This document shows, piece by piece, positions 35,248 through 43,974 of a DNA stretch of 64,000 nucleotides (position 1 is the stretch's first letter; each line of letters starts with the position of its first letter). The stretch lies in contig CBDCFM010000021.1 in the NCBI GenBank assembly GCA_965216035.1, positions 1,240,001 to 1,304,000 of the forward strand, in the 5' to 3' direction. Made by a program: the position numbers and the translations under genes. Origin of the DNA: G963664115 sp965216035 (GTDB lineage: Bacteria; Acidobacteriota; Terriglobia; 20CM-2-55-15). The notes beneath the pieces are model-generated. The model made no database searches and was not told the DNA's origin. It saw only the letters and a program-made list of their open reading frames with translations.

Positions 35248-36417
35248 TCAGCGATTTTCACCGTGGGCTGCCACGCCAAACGGTACCGATACAATGAAGA
35301 GAAACAACATCAGGACTTCTGAATCTCCAAAGTTGAATTCGAAGAGCCCGGCGACCAGAAAACCTGTCAGTGCCGCCAGGGCGGATAGGGAGACGAATCG
35401 CAATGTGGGGTCTGTGGTCCCTTTCAAGCGCCAGAGGCCCTTGAACAACTCGACGAACAACCAAACAAACGTAATCAGACAGATCAGGCCCCGTTCAGCG
35501 GCAATCTGAAGAAAATTGTTGTGCATGTGCCCATAGTAGAAAGTGTCCAGATTCTCCTCGTCGTAATAGCCGACGAATTCGGTTTCGATCCGTTGCGGGC
35601 CGACACCGAACAGTGGATGGTCGCGCACCATCTGAAGTCCGGTCTCGATCAGCGCTACTCGACCGACATCGGGGCCGAATCCCTCCTCCAGGCTCATCGA
35701 CAGTCGGTGGTAGATAAGTGGCGAACTGACTAGAACAGCCATTGCTAGCGGGATCGCGAGTCTGACCAATGACCTGCGCGGCATCGTCCAGGCGACGGTT
35801 GAAGCTCCAACAATTGCTCCAAGCCAGACACTGCGCGTGAAACTGGCAACGATTCCGATCCCGACCATCGAGATGGGCAGGATCCAGCGGCGTCCAAGGA
35901 CGGCCAGGGCGGGCAGCGCCCCACACCATACGAGAAGCTGTTCCCCACTATAAGTCATCCAGTGACCCATGAATCCGGTGGCCCGTGCCAGGACAGTGGG
36001 ATCGTCCTGAAGAGCTCCGGTCAACAGGAAGTCGCGATAACCCAGTCCAAACTGAACCACCGCAAGGGCCGCGCTAGTTGCCGCAACGATGATCAGCAAG
36101 CCATACGACAGTTTGGCCCGCTCCGCAGTGGTGACGAAATTCGCTGCCAGAATCCCCATCGAAAACAGGACGAATTTTCTGATCGCGGGGAGCCCAACTC
36201 CGGGATCCACAGACATGGCAAGCGATAGAAGCGTTGCTGCCATGAATCCGATCACCGGCATGCTGTATCGTGGTAGATGGATAGGTTTGGGGCGAAAAAC
36301 AATCCACACCAGACAGGCTAGGGCGAGAAACGACTGCGAGACGCGGATAGAAATCAAGACCGCCGTCGCGCTCGCCAGGGTCAGGCCAAAGATCCACCCC
36401 TCACTTCTCTCTTTCAT
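35248..36417 (-). CDS. O-antigen ligase / polymerase family membrane protein
   Basis: A 389-residue protein with about ten membrane helices and the Wzy_C-type loop, including GVGLPAIRKF and the periplasmic stretch HPLFGVGPQRIETEF followed by HMHNNFLQIAAERGL, which is characteristic of the WaaL/Wzy superfamily (histidine and arginine in the large loop). It would attach or polymerise glycans at the outer face of the inner membrane. Ligase and polymerase cannot be told apart. The ATG at 36417 has no ribosome binding site, but TAGAAT lies 9 nt upstream. Confidence 0.85.
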   Translation of the reverse strand: MKERSEGWIFGLTLASATAVLISIRVSQSFLALACLVWIVFRPKPIHLPRYSMPVIGFMAATLLSLAMSVDPGVGLPAIRKFVLFSMGILAANFVTTAERAKLSYGLLIIVAATSAALAVVQFGLGYRDFLLTGALQDDPTVLARATGFMGHWMTYSGEQLLVWCGALPALAVLGRRWILPISMVGIGIVASFTRSVWLGAIVGASTVAWTMPRRSLVRLAIPLAMAVLVSSPLIYHRLSMSLEEGFGPDVGRVALIETGLQMVRDHPLFGVGPQRIETEFVGYYDEENLDTFYYGHMHNNFLQIAAERGLICLITFVWLFVELFKGLWRLKGTTDPTLRFVSLSALAALTGFLVAGLFEFNFGDSEVLMLFLFIVSVPFGVAAHGENR

Positions 36418-36426
36418 GAAGCGAAG

Positions 36427-36432
36427 ATTCTA
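36427..36432 (-). promoter_or_regulatory. -10-like hexamer upstream of the O-antigen ligase-like gene
   Basis: TAGAAT (5 of 6) on the minus strand, 9 nt before the ATG at 36417, with no Shine-Dalgarno site in between. It fits a leaderless transcript. Confidence 0.28.
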
Positions 36433-36517
36433 TTCGATATATGGAGATTTACGCAGATTTACACGAAGTACGCGATATCGGTTCGTGGGATTTTACTCGC
36501 GCAATCTGCTTGCAGAG

Positions 36518-36757
36518 CTACGGATGAGCCGTTTGTGTCTTACGGTATTCCTGAATCATGCGGCTCATTTGATCTTTCACTTGAAGTTTCTTCTTCTTGA
36601 TATCGACTTCTTCCAGCTGGTCGTGATTCGTCACACGGGGACGGTCGTACAGTTCACCCAGCCTTAGTTCGTAGGAACCATGTTCCTCTGCGAGGCGACG
36701 GAAACCCGGATCATTGGAATATAGGTATTCTTTGATTTCCTCGTCTTTCGTCAACAA
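36518..36757 (-). CDS. YdcH family protein (DUF465)
   Basis: A 79-residue, highly charged helical protein. The end pattern LEEVDIKKKKLQVKDQMSRM is typical of the DUF465/YdcH family (L...D..IK.LKK.KL..KD.I). The function of the family is unknown. Start is TTG at 36757 (or the adjacent TTG), with GGAGGAG about 6 nt upstream. Confidence 0.85.
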   Translation of the reverse strand: MLTKDEEIKEYLYSNDPGFRRLAEEHGSYELRLGELYDRPRVTNHDQLEEVDIKKKKLQVKDQMSRMIQEYRKTQTAHP

Positions 36758-36896
36758 GGTGCTCCTCCTTCGTTGTGAAAGGTTTCGGTGCCGACCACGT
36801 CACCCTAACATACGCTTCTCCGGCGATTCAATGAAGTAGTTGGAAGTTATAGGTTAAGAGCTAAGAGTAGAGAGGTCTGTTTGAGGCTTTACGAAT

Positions 36897-36902
36897 GCTA
36901 GC
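36897..36902. repeat. Left target-site duplication of the IS481-type element
   Basis: GCTAGC immediately before the left inverted repeat TGTGAATTC. The same hexamer follows the right repeat at 38669-38674. IS481-family elements are known to target NCTAGN and duplicate about 6 bp, which matches. Confidence 0.8.
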
Positions 36903-36988
36903 TGTGAATTCTGTGAAGGTTGTTCACACGGGCTAAATCCGAGAAGCTGATTGGGACCTAAACCGATCAGCCCAAGGAGAGAGCCCGT

Positions 36989-37219
36989 ATGAACCTTCAC
37001 AAGAATGCAAGAACCTGCCCGAAGAGTCGAGCATTGATGGCGATCCGAGTGATTGAAGAGCGCGCTTCGGTATCTTCAGTAGCCGAGCAATTTGGAGTCA
37101 GTCGGAGCACGGTATACAAATGGGTCCGACGGTACCGCGATTGGGGCGAAGCGGGTTTAAACGACTTATCGAGCGAACCTCGGATGTTACACCATCGGAT
37201 GGGCAAGGACGAGTTATAA
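36989..37219 (+). pseudogene. N-terminal fragment of an IS481-family transposase
   Basis: 75 residues with a helix-turn-helix, VSSVAEQFGVSRSTVYKWVRRYRD, and the following GEAGLNDLSSEP linker, as at the start of IS481-type transposases (MNLHKNAR... start is typical). The DDE integrase core is absent. The reading frame runs into the left end of the IS256-type element, which supplies the TAA stop at 37217-37219. Confidence 0.88.
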
Positions 37220-38596
37220 CCGAATCTGGTGTTTGAGGGATTGAAGAAAAGCGGCGTATCTGGTTGATTTGTTGTTTACGAGACTTCAAAGCAACCAAAG
37301 GAGATACGCCACTATGAGTAAGAGTATCGTTATTGAACTGGAAGATCGAGAAGCGATTGCAGACCCAGTGACCGACCTGCTACGAGCGGGGGCGCAAGAG
37401 CTGATCCAACGCGCTGTGGAAGCCGAACTGTCCGAACTGCTATCCCAGCACGGCGATCGGCGAACCGAGACGGGGAAGGCTGGAGTGGTGCGCAACGGTT
37501 ATCTGCCTGAACGCGAGCTGCAGACCGGCCTGGGTCCGGTAACGGTGCAAATCCCGAAGGTTCGCGCCAAGACGGGCGAAGCTGTGACGTTCCGCTCGGC
37601 CCTGGTACCCCCCTACATTCGGAAGACGCAGTCGATGGAAGCCGCCGTGCCGTGGTTGTATTTGAAAGGCGTCTCCAGTGGCGAGATGGGTGAGGCCCTG
37701 AAAGTTCTTGTCGGTCCGAAGGCGCAGGGCTTGTCAGCGAGCACGGTATCGCGCTTGAAACGGGTCTGGGCTGAAGAGTACCGCATCGGGTGCGACCAGC
37801 GTTTGGACGCCGACCGCTGGGTCTATGTCTGGGCCGACGGTATCTACAGCGGACTTCGAGCTGAACAAACCAAGTTGTGTGCGTTGGTCGTGATCGGCGT
37901 GAATGAACGCGGAGAGAAGCGTTTTCTGGCGATCGAAGACGGTGTACGGGAATCGACACAGAGTTGGCGTGAGGTCTTGTTGAAGCTGAAGTCCCGAGGG
38001 ATGAATATTCCGAAGTTGGCCATCGGTGACGGGGCGATGGGGTTCTGGGCCGCACTGGAGGAAATCTATCCCGAGACACACCAACAACGCTGCTGGATGC
38101 ACAAGACCATGAATGTGCTCAACTGCTTACCCAAGTCGGTCCAGGCGAAAGCGAAACAGGCACTGCACGCGATCTGGAAGGCTGAGACACACGCAGATGC
38201 CGAGAAGGCATTCGATCTGTTCATTGAAACCTATGAGCCGAAGTATCCGAAAACCACTGTCTGCCTGCAGAAAGACAGAGAAGCACTGCTGGCCTTTTAC
38301 GGCTTTCCGGCCAAGCACTGGCAGAGCATCCGAACGACTAATCCCATTGAATCGACCTTTGCCATCATTCGACACCGAACCAAGCGATCCAGAGGCTGCC
38401 TGACACGGGATGGAATGCTGCACATGATGTTCAAGCTGGGTCAGTGCGCTGAGAAGAACTGGCGACGATTACGAGGATTCGATGATCTGGTCAAGGTGAT
38501 TACTGGAGTGAAATTTAACGATGGAATCGAAGTGACAAAGCTCGATCAGACCGCCGCTTGAATCAATCTCCTAAACACCACTTTTGACAATAACTC
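37211..38596 (+). mobile_element. IS256-family insertion sequence
   Basis: About 1386 bp with imperfect inverted ends: from 37211 (GAGTTAT... GGTGTTT... GATTGA) and from 38596 on the other strand, matching at about 25 of 34 positions. It encodes one full-length mutator-type transposase. No 8-9 bp target duplication is seen at its edges, in line with a deletion next to the insertion. The end positions could be off by a few bases. Confidence 0.82.
37314..38561 (+). CDS. IS256-family (mutator-type) transposase
   Basis: A 415-residue transposase of normal length. The DDE triad is visible: Asp175 in VYVWADGIYSG, Asp239 in LAIGDGAMGFW, and Glu346 in TTNPIESTFA. The CWMHK motif (QQRCWMHKTMNVL) follows the second Asp, as in the family. 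The ATG at 37314 has AAAGGAG upstream; the in-frame start at 37269 is less likely. The gene appears intact, so the element may be active. Confidence 0.95.
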   Translation: MSKSIVIELEDREAIADPVTDLLRAGAQELIQRAVEAELSELLSQHGDRRTETGKAGVVRNGYLPERELQTGLGPVTVQIPKVRAKTGEAVTFRSALVPPYIRKTQSMEAAVPWLYLKGVSSGEMGEALKVLVGPKAQGLSASTVSRLKRVWAEEYRIGCDQRLDADRWVYVWADGIYSGLRAEQTKLCALVVIGVNERGEKRFLAIEDGVRESTQSWREVLLKLKSRGMNIPKLAIGDGAMGFWAALEEIYPETHQQRCWMHKTMNVLNCLPKSVQAKAKQALHAIWKAETHADAEKAFDLFIETYEPKYPKTTVCLQKDREALLAFYGFPAKHWQSIRTTNPIESTFAIIRHRTKRSRGCLTRDGMLHMMFKLGQCAEKNWRRLRGFDDLVKVITGVKFNDGIEVTKLDQTAA

Positions 38597-38668
38597 CTAC
38601 ACGGCGGCATCCAATACAAACCACCGATTTCTCGGTGCCTGGTGTTTACAACGTTGCTGGAATTCACA

Positions 38669-38674
38669 GCTAGC
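38669..38674. repeat. Right target-site duplication of the IS481-type element
   Basis: GCTAGC directly after the right inverted repeat, matching 36897-36902. Confidence 0.8.
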
Positions 38675-38692
38675 GCGTAAATCTTGACTGCC

Positions 38693-39169
38693 TTATCGCC
38701 TCAGATCTCGCTCCATGACGTAAGCGTCTTCGAGCGGATTGGAGTAATAGTTGTGGCGTTCACCGGCGATATTGAACCCGAATCGCTTGTAGAACTGGAT
38801 GGCTCCATGATTGGATTTTCGGACCTCGAGCATCAGCTTGCATGCCCCCTTGGTCCGGGACCACTCCACTACCTGCTGCATCAGAGATGTTCCGACTCCC
38901 AGGCGGGAATGGCTGTTGTCGACGGCGATGTTGTAGATTTCGGAGATACGGTCCGCGACATGAAATATGACAAACCCCGCGGTTTCAAACTTTCCATCGG
39001 CCTGTTCGGTTTCCGCAACCAGACTTCGAGTAAGTGTGTCCTTTTCAATTAGACGGTGATAAGCATCGAGTGACCAGTGAGACAGGTGCACCCAGGATCG
39101 CTCAATCTCGACAATTCGGTCGATGTCGTGCCTGTGCGCAAGGCGCACGCTGACAGAGATGGCTTTCAT
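38693..39169 (-). CDS. rimI: Ribosomal protein S18-alanine N-acetyltransferase-like protein
   Basis: A 158-residue GNAT acetyltransferase. The acetyl-CoA binding loop is SRLGVGTSLMQQVVEW, followed by LEVRKSNHGAIQFYKRFGF, the RimI-type motif B. RimI acetylates the N-terminus of S18; related GNATs share these motifs, so the substrate is inferred from the neighbour tsaB, a common RimI partner gene. It starts 7 bp after the tsaB stop. Confidence 0.85.
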   Translation of the reverse strand: MKAISVSVRLAHRHDIDRIVEIERSWVHLSHWSLDAYHRLIEKDTLTRSLVAETEQADGKFETAGFVIFHVADRISEIYNIAVDNSHSRLGVGTSLMQQVVEWSRTKGACKLMLEVRKSNHGAIQFYKRFGFNIAGERHNYYSNPLEDAYVMERDLRR

Positions 39170-39176
39170 CGTTGGT

Positions 39177-39830
39177 TCAGCCCGATCTGTTCACTTCCGC
39201 ATCCAAGGGACGCACGTAGAGGGGTTCCAGCGGTTCCCTGCCCGAGGTGACGCTGATTTCAGCGACGGCCGTTGCCAGATATGAGCTGACTGGCATCACT
39301 TCCCATTCGGATCGCTCAGCTATCCCAGGTTTCATCACGCCAACAGCGTTGCCACAAAAAACGATCGGTTCAGCCGGCAGTGTGGACAACCATTGGGCGG
39401 TTTTTAGCACGGTCGGCGCACACAATTCAATCAGTTCTTCGCCCTGACGGCGGTAAAGCGCAGCATAAATTTCGCTCCTCCGGGCGTCGAGAACTGGAGA
39501 AATCAGGCCATTTGTACTTTTGATCTGCCATGCCGTCGCAGCTAACGTTGATACCCCAATGGCGGCTTTCTTCCGGGCAAACGCAAAACCCTCCATCGCT
39601 GACAGCCCGACGCGGAGTCCGGTGAAAGATCCGGGTCCCCGAGCGGCCGCAAAAATATCGATTTCGTTCAGGGTCAGCTCAATCTCTTGGAAAAGATATT
39701 CTATCGAACGAAACAGCCGCTCAGAGTGGTGTATGGAATTCGCCAGGCGAATTTCTCCAAGGACCCGTCCGCCCGACAGCACGGCAATGCTGCCGCAGTC
39801 CGAACTCGTGTCCACCGACAGTAGGTTCAT
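39177..39830 (-). CDS. tsaB: tRNA threonylcarbamoyladenosine synthesis protein TsaB
   Basis: A 217-residue TsaB. The actin-like ATPase fold starts MNLLSVDTSSDCGSIAVL and has the family block FAAARGPGSFTGLRVGLSAM. TsaB is a partner of TsaD and TsaE in transferring threonylcarbamoyl to A37 of tRNA. The ATG at 39830 is chosen; the frame is open upstream to 40043, but that part lacks family character. tsaC, for the preceding step, lies at 46144-46791. Confidence 0.94.
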   Translation of the reverse strand: MNLLSVDTSSDCGSIAVLSGGRVLGEIRLANSIHHSERLFRSIEYLFQEIELTLNEIDIFAAARGPGSFTGLRVGLSAMEGFAFARKKAAIGVSTLAATAWQIKSTNGLISPVLDARRSEIYAALYRRQGEELIELCAPTVLKTAQWLSTLPAEPIVFCGNAVGVMKPGIAERSEWEVMPVSSYLATAVAEISVTSGREPLEPLYVRPLDAEVNRSG

Positions 39831-40100
39831 GGCAGTGCGCAGGGTCTGTTCTCGTTCGTGCTGCAACAACCCGTCATTCTCAATTGGTCTCGCCATCATC
39901 ATCATGGCAAGGGTCGCCCGTCGTTCAGAAGAGGAAGAGGATGTCTGATTGAACGAGCGAAGATCGTAAATCGCGAGCTTCTCACTCAGGATCCCAGCGC
40001 AGAGCAACCATGGTGCGGGATAAGACCTAGCGACCAGCCGCAAGCGCTTTCCGTATTATAGTGGCTGTCTGCTGAAGCGATCAGCTCGGAAGATTCTTTT

Positions 40101-42719
40101 ATGGCAAAGAAACTTGTGATAACCCCGATGATGCGGCAGTACCACTCCATCAAAGAGGAAGTGCCCGACACCCTGCTCCTGTTTCGCCTCGGAGACTTTT
40201 ACGAGCTGTTTTATGAAGACGCGGTGACGGCTGCCCGCGAATTGCAGATCACCCTGACTGCGCGGCAGAAAGAGAGCCCCACTCCAGTGCCAATGTGCGG
40301 TGTTCCGCATCACGCCGCCGATGGCTACATCGCGAAACTCCTTAGAAAGGGATACAAAGTCGCAGTCTGTGACCAGACCGAACCGCCGCAGAAAGGAGTC
40401 AAGCTTGTACGGCGCGCAGTAACCCGAATCATCACTCCAGGAACCGTGACGGATCTCACACTGCTGAAATCAGGTGAAAATTGTTTCTTGATGGGTCTGA
40501 TCGAGCGGGACGACGCTCTGGGTGTGGCTTTCCTGGATCTCTCGACCGGTGAGTTTCACGCTTTCCAACGTCAGGAAGAGAACCGGTGGGACCGGCTATG
40601 GCTTGACGTCGATCACTTCGAGCCCAAGGAAGTCGTGTTTCCCAGGTCTGCGGAGGAACGGATTCCAAAAATCGACCACTGCGTTGCCACAGCAATCGAT
40701 GACTGGCCATTTGATGAGGCCGCGGCCACACGGGCACTTAAAGAGCAATTTGGAACGACCACCCTCGACGGGTTCGGCTGTGGGGGGCAGGGCTTGGCGA
40801 TCGGTGCGGCGGGAGGGGTCATCTACTACGTGCGGCAGACGCAGAAGACGGCCTTGGAGCACATATCGGGTTTGCGATGCGGCACACGGTCGGACTACAT
40901 GGTTCTCGATTCTGCCTCAATTCGAAACCTGGAGCTGCTGGAATCAGTGAGCGGAGGCAGTCACAAGGATACGCTCCTCGGAGTTGTGGACCGGACCACG
41001 ACCGGGATGGGCGCCCGGCTACTGCGCCATTGGATGATTCGACCCTCTCTTGATGGGGACGAAATCCTTCGACGTCAGGATGCGGTCGAGGAACTTGTAT
41101 CTTCCTCGAAACGCCTGGATGAAACACGGTCCTCATTCGATGGCATGGCAGACATCGAGCGACTGCTCAGCAAGGTTGTCCTGGGAACGGCGGCTCCGAG
41201 GGAAATTGTGGCCCTTCGCAGTGCGTTCGAGAGATTGCCAGGTCTCGGGACTGCCATCGGAATGCTGCACTCGGATCGTTTCAGGGAGCTCGTCGCAGGG
41301 CTCGATACGCTTGAGGACCTCTACCGGCTGCTTGAGGTGTCGATCGAAGATGAGCCTCCTGTGACATTCGCGGATGGGGGCGTGATTCGGGATGGTTTTG
41401 ATCCGGCGCTGGATGCGCTGCGGGCAATATCGCGGGACAGCAAGGCCTATCTTGCCAGCCTCGAAGTGCGCGAAAAGGAGCGGACGGGAATCGCGTCCCT
41501 CAAGGTGCGTTTCAACCGGGTTTTCGGCTACTACATCGAGGTCTCAAAAGCGAACCTGCATCTGGCACCCGACGACTATGTGCGGAAACAAACGCTAGTC
41601 AATGCCGAACGATTCGTGACCGAGGAACTAAAGGAATATGAAGAAAAGATCCTGACCGCGGAAGAGCGGATGACCGCGCTCGAGAAAGAATTATTCCAGG
41701 GCATTCGGGATACGCTGGCGCGAAGTTCAGCCAGGATTCGTAGGTCCGCCGAAATCGTCTCCCAGTGCGACTGTCTGGCAGGACTGGCTGCCCTGGCACG
41801 AAAATTCAACTACCGGCGGCCCGAAATATCCACGGACGGATCGCTGCTGATCAAAGGCGGCCGCCATCCCGTATTGGAGGCGCTTGGGGAAGAGCATCGA
41901 GCGGAACGCTTTGTCCCGAACGACTTATTCATGGACCGCAAGCAAAGCCAGATCCACATCATCACCGGTCCGAATATGGGTGGAAAATCGACCTATCTCA
42001 GACAGAGTGCGCTGATCGTTATCCTGGCCCAGATGGGGTCCTTTGTGCCCGCGCAGTTTGCCCGGTGCCCTATCGTGGATCGAGTCTTTACGCGGATCGG
42101 GGCGTCGGACGATCTCGCCCGAGGGCATTCTACTTTCATGGTCGAAATGACCGAGGCCGCAATCATTCTCAATGCCGCCACCTCCGAGAGCCTCGTTGTC
42201 CTTGACGAGGTCGGGCGCGGCACGGCCACCTTTGACGGGCTTTCGATCGCCTGGGCCGTGATCGAGCATCTGCAGTCCCGTATAGGCGCAAAGACCTTGT
42301 TTGCGACCCACTACCATGAGTTGACGGAGTTGGCCGACCTGCTTCCAGGCGTCGCCAACTACCATGTTACGGTCACCGAAAGCGAGAACAGAATTATCTT
42401 CCTGAGAAAAATAGAAGCTGGGGCTGCGGATCGCAGCTACGGCATCGAAGTGGCCCGCCTCGCAGGAATTCCCGCCTCTGTGCTTGATCGAGCTCGGGAG
42501 ATTCTGAAAAAACATGAGGAAACTGAGCGCGAGTTGTCGGATAATCTCACGGTTCGAGCCAGACGAACGAAACGTATTGTTATCAATCAGCTGTCACTTT
42601 TTTCTCCCGAGGAGGAAGCGTTGAGAGTCCGTTTGCGCGATGTGGACGTCGAACGCACATCCCCGATGGAGGCCCTGAAGCTCTTGGCTGACCTCAAGGA
42701 CAAAATCGACCTGGACTAA
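40101..42719 (+). CDS. mutS: DNA mismatch repair protein MutS
   Basis: An 872-residue MutS. The mismatch-binding domain has the Phe-x-Glu motif in GDFYELFYEDA. The clamp and lever regions precede the ATPase, with Walker A GPNMGGKST near residues 622-630, ARGHSTFMVEM, and Walker B VVLDEVGRGT. The C-terminus ends in the dimerisation region. Length is normal. A GGAAG lies about 8 nt before the ATG. The NagZ-like gene follows after 69 bp. Confidence 0.98.
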   Translation: MAKKLVITPMMRQYHSIKEEVPDTLLLFRLGDFYELFYEDAVTAARELQITLTARQKESPTPVPMCGVPHHAADGYIAKLLRKGYKVAVCDQTEPPQKGVKLVRRAVTRIITPGTVTDLTLLKSGENCFLMGLIERDDALGVAFLDLSTGEFHAFQRQEENRWDRLWLDVDHFEPKEVVFPRSAEERIPKIDHCVATAIDDWPFDEAAATRALKEQFGTTTLDGFGCGGQGLAIGAAGGVIYYVRQTQKTALEHISGLRCGTRSDYMVLDSASIRNLELLESVSGGSHKDTLLGVVDRTTTGMGARLLRHWMIRPSLDGDEILRRQDAVEELVSSSKRLDETRSSFDGMADIERLLSKVVLGTAAPREIVALRSAFERLPGLGTAIGMLHSDRFRELVAGLDTLEDLYRLLEVSIEDEPPVTFADGGVIRDGFDPALDALRAISRDSKAYLASLEVREKERTGIASLKVRFNRVFGYYIEVSKANLHLAPDDYVRKQTLVNAERFVTEELKEYEEKILTAEERMTALEKELFQGIRDTLARSSARIRRSAEIVSQCDCLAGLAALARKFNYRRPEISTDGSLLIKGGRHPVLEALGEEHRAERFVPNDLFMDRKQSQIHIITGPNMGGKSTYLRQSALIVILAQMGSFVPAQFARCPIVDRVFTRIGASDDLARGHSTFMVEMTEAAIILNAATSESLVVLDEVGRGTATFDGLSIAWAVIEHLQSRIGAKTLFATHYHELTELADLLPGVANYHVTVTESENRIIFLRKIEAGAADRSYGIEVARLAGIPASVLDRAREILKKHEETERELSDNLTVRARRTKRIVINQLSLFSPEEEALRVRLRDVDVERTSPMEALKLLADLKDKIDLD

Positions 42720-42788
42720 TCCCCCGTTGAGCCCTCGAGCCGGGGACAGTGGCCCTCCCCTTGAGATCGCGGCGGCGACGGACGCAGG

Positions 42789-43895
42789 ATGAAAGATTTA
42801 TCACGCCTGACATTAGAAGAACGCGTGGGCCAGCTTTTTATTGTGGGATTCCAGGGCCAGGCACCGGATGCGGAAACCGAACGCGTCCTCGACAAGATCC
42901 GTCCCGGCGGGTTCACCTTTTCTCAGCGAAACATCGCAAATCTGGATCAAATCTACGCACTCAATATTCGCTTGCAAAGCAGGGCGAACCTCCCACCTCT
43001 TCTGGCGATCGATCAGGAGGGCGGCGCCGTGGACCGCCTGAAGCATGTGGTCGCACCGATCCCCTCGGTAGCGGATCTTGCCGATCTGGGTATCCCGGCG
43101 GTCCGCGCTGGTGCCCGATTGCTGGGATCAGAACTTGAAGCTGCCGATTTTAACACTAACCTTACACCTGTTCTGGATCTAGGATTACCGGGTTGCGTCG
43201 TTCGCGAGAGGACATTGGGTGCCAGCGTCACTGAAGTGGTACGCCTCGCCAAGGTCGTCATCGACGCATTCGAGAAGAAGCGGGTCCTGGCCTGCGCGCG
43301 ACACTTTCCCGGTCTTGGGGGGGCGCGCCTGGATCCCCATTTCGTCTTGCCGCGCATCGAGCGGAGCCGCCGGGAAATCCTGTCTGAAGATGTAGTTCCC
43401 TTTTACGAGCTTTCCTCCCATTTGGACTGCATAATGGTTTCGCATGGGCATTACCCGTCGCTTGGAGACATCCGCCCCCTGCCGGCCTCGCTATCGGGCC
43501 GCGTTGTGGACGGGCTTCTCCGTGAGACTGTGGGATTCGAAGGCGTCGTGATGACGGACGACCTGACGATGGGGGCAGTAACATCTACGGGACTGACGTC
43601 GAAGACTTTCCTGAAGGCTATCCAGGCGGGAAACGACATGGTCCTGTTTTCTCAGACAACGCCTCTGCTCGAAGAAGCGTTTGAGTTCATATTGGCCACA
43701 GCCCGCGCCGACCGCACGCTGCGGAAGCGGATCGATCGTTCGATCGAGCGGATACTGCATCTCAAACAGAAAATCGAATTCGCACCTCTCCGAAACCGGC
43801 CTCATGCCCGACCCCGTCTCATACGCCAGATCGAAAAGCTCAAACAGTCCATTCCGACTGTCGAACGCGTGCACGTGAGATATGGGAAGTTATGA
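42789..43895 (+). CDS. Glycoside hydrolase family 3 protein, NagZ-like
   Basis: A 368-residue GH3 N-terminal domain protein like beta-N-acetylhexosaminidase NagZ, which recycles peptidoglycan fragments. The start has VGQLFIVGFQG and IDQEGGAVDRL. The nucleophile Asp is in FEGVVMTDDLTMGAV. The general acid/base loop normally reads KHFPGHGDT..DSH; here it is RHFPGLGGARLDPHFVLP. The Asp-x-His dyad is kept, but the GHG and following residues are altered, so specificity may differ. The protein lacks a signal peptide and is probably cytosolic. Confidence 0.87.
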   Translation: MKDLSRLTLEERVGQLFIVGFQGQAPDAETERVLDKIRPGGFTFSQRNIANLDQIYALNIRLQSRANLPPLLAIDQEGGAVDRLKHVVAPIPSVADLADLGIPAVRAGARLLGSELEAADFNTNLTPVLDLGLPGCVVRERTLGASVTEVVRLAKVVIDAFEKKRVLACARHFPGLGGARLDPHFVLPRIERSRREILSEDVVPFYELSSHLDCIMVSHGHYPSLGDIRPLPASLSGRVVDGLLRETVGFEGVVMTDDLTMGAVTSTGLTSKTFLKAIQAGNDMVLFSQTTPLLEEAFEFILATARADRTLRKRIDRSIERILHLKQKIEFAPLRNRPHARPRLIRQIEKLKQSIPTVERVHVRYGKL

Positions 43896-43974
43896 ATGAC
43901 GGGGGAAAAACGGGGAAATCATGCCTCACGACTTGTCACAGGTCACTCGTCACTGCTTCCGGCGCGCTGCGACC

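Larger units (their letters stand above)
36903..38668 (+). mobile_element. IS481-family element remnant carrying a nested IS256-type element
   Basis: Outer boundaries are inverted repeats starting TGTGAATTC: left from 36903, right ending 38668 (GAATTCACA). A 6-bp GCTAGC duplication lies outside each. The inner content is the first 75 codons of an IS481-type transposase, then the IS256-type element, then only 72 bp of the right end. Most of the original about 1-kb element is missing, so the IS256 insertion was accompanied or followed by deletion. The intact outer duplication shows the unit entered as an IS481 transposition. Confidence 0.85.

Noticed and set aside
34806..35509. Overlapping frames on both strands in and beside the palindromic element (for example 34898-35509 plus, 34806-35201 minus)
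   Set aside because: They run through inverted repeats and into the O-antigen ligase-like gene, are low in complexity and match no family.
36758..36896. Promoter or gene in the gap between the DUF465 gene and the insertion sequence
   Set aside because: Only the DUF465 ribosome binding site is visible; the rest is AT-richer sequence without a clear motif.
37330..38079. 249-codon minus-strand frame inside the IS256 transposase
   Set aside because: Antisense shadow of the transposase; the composition is Arg/Pro/Ser-rich and typical of spurious frames.
43921..43974. Earlier ATG for the solute-binding lipoprotein
   Set aside because: It gives 18 extra residues (MPHDLSQVTRHC...) ahead of a complete signal peptide and lipobox; kept only as an alternative start.
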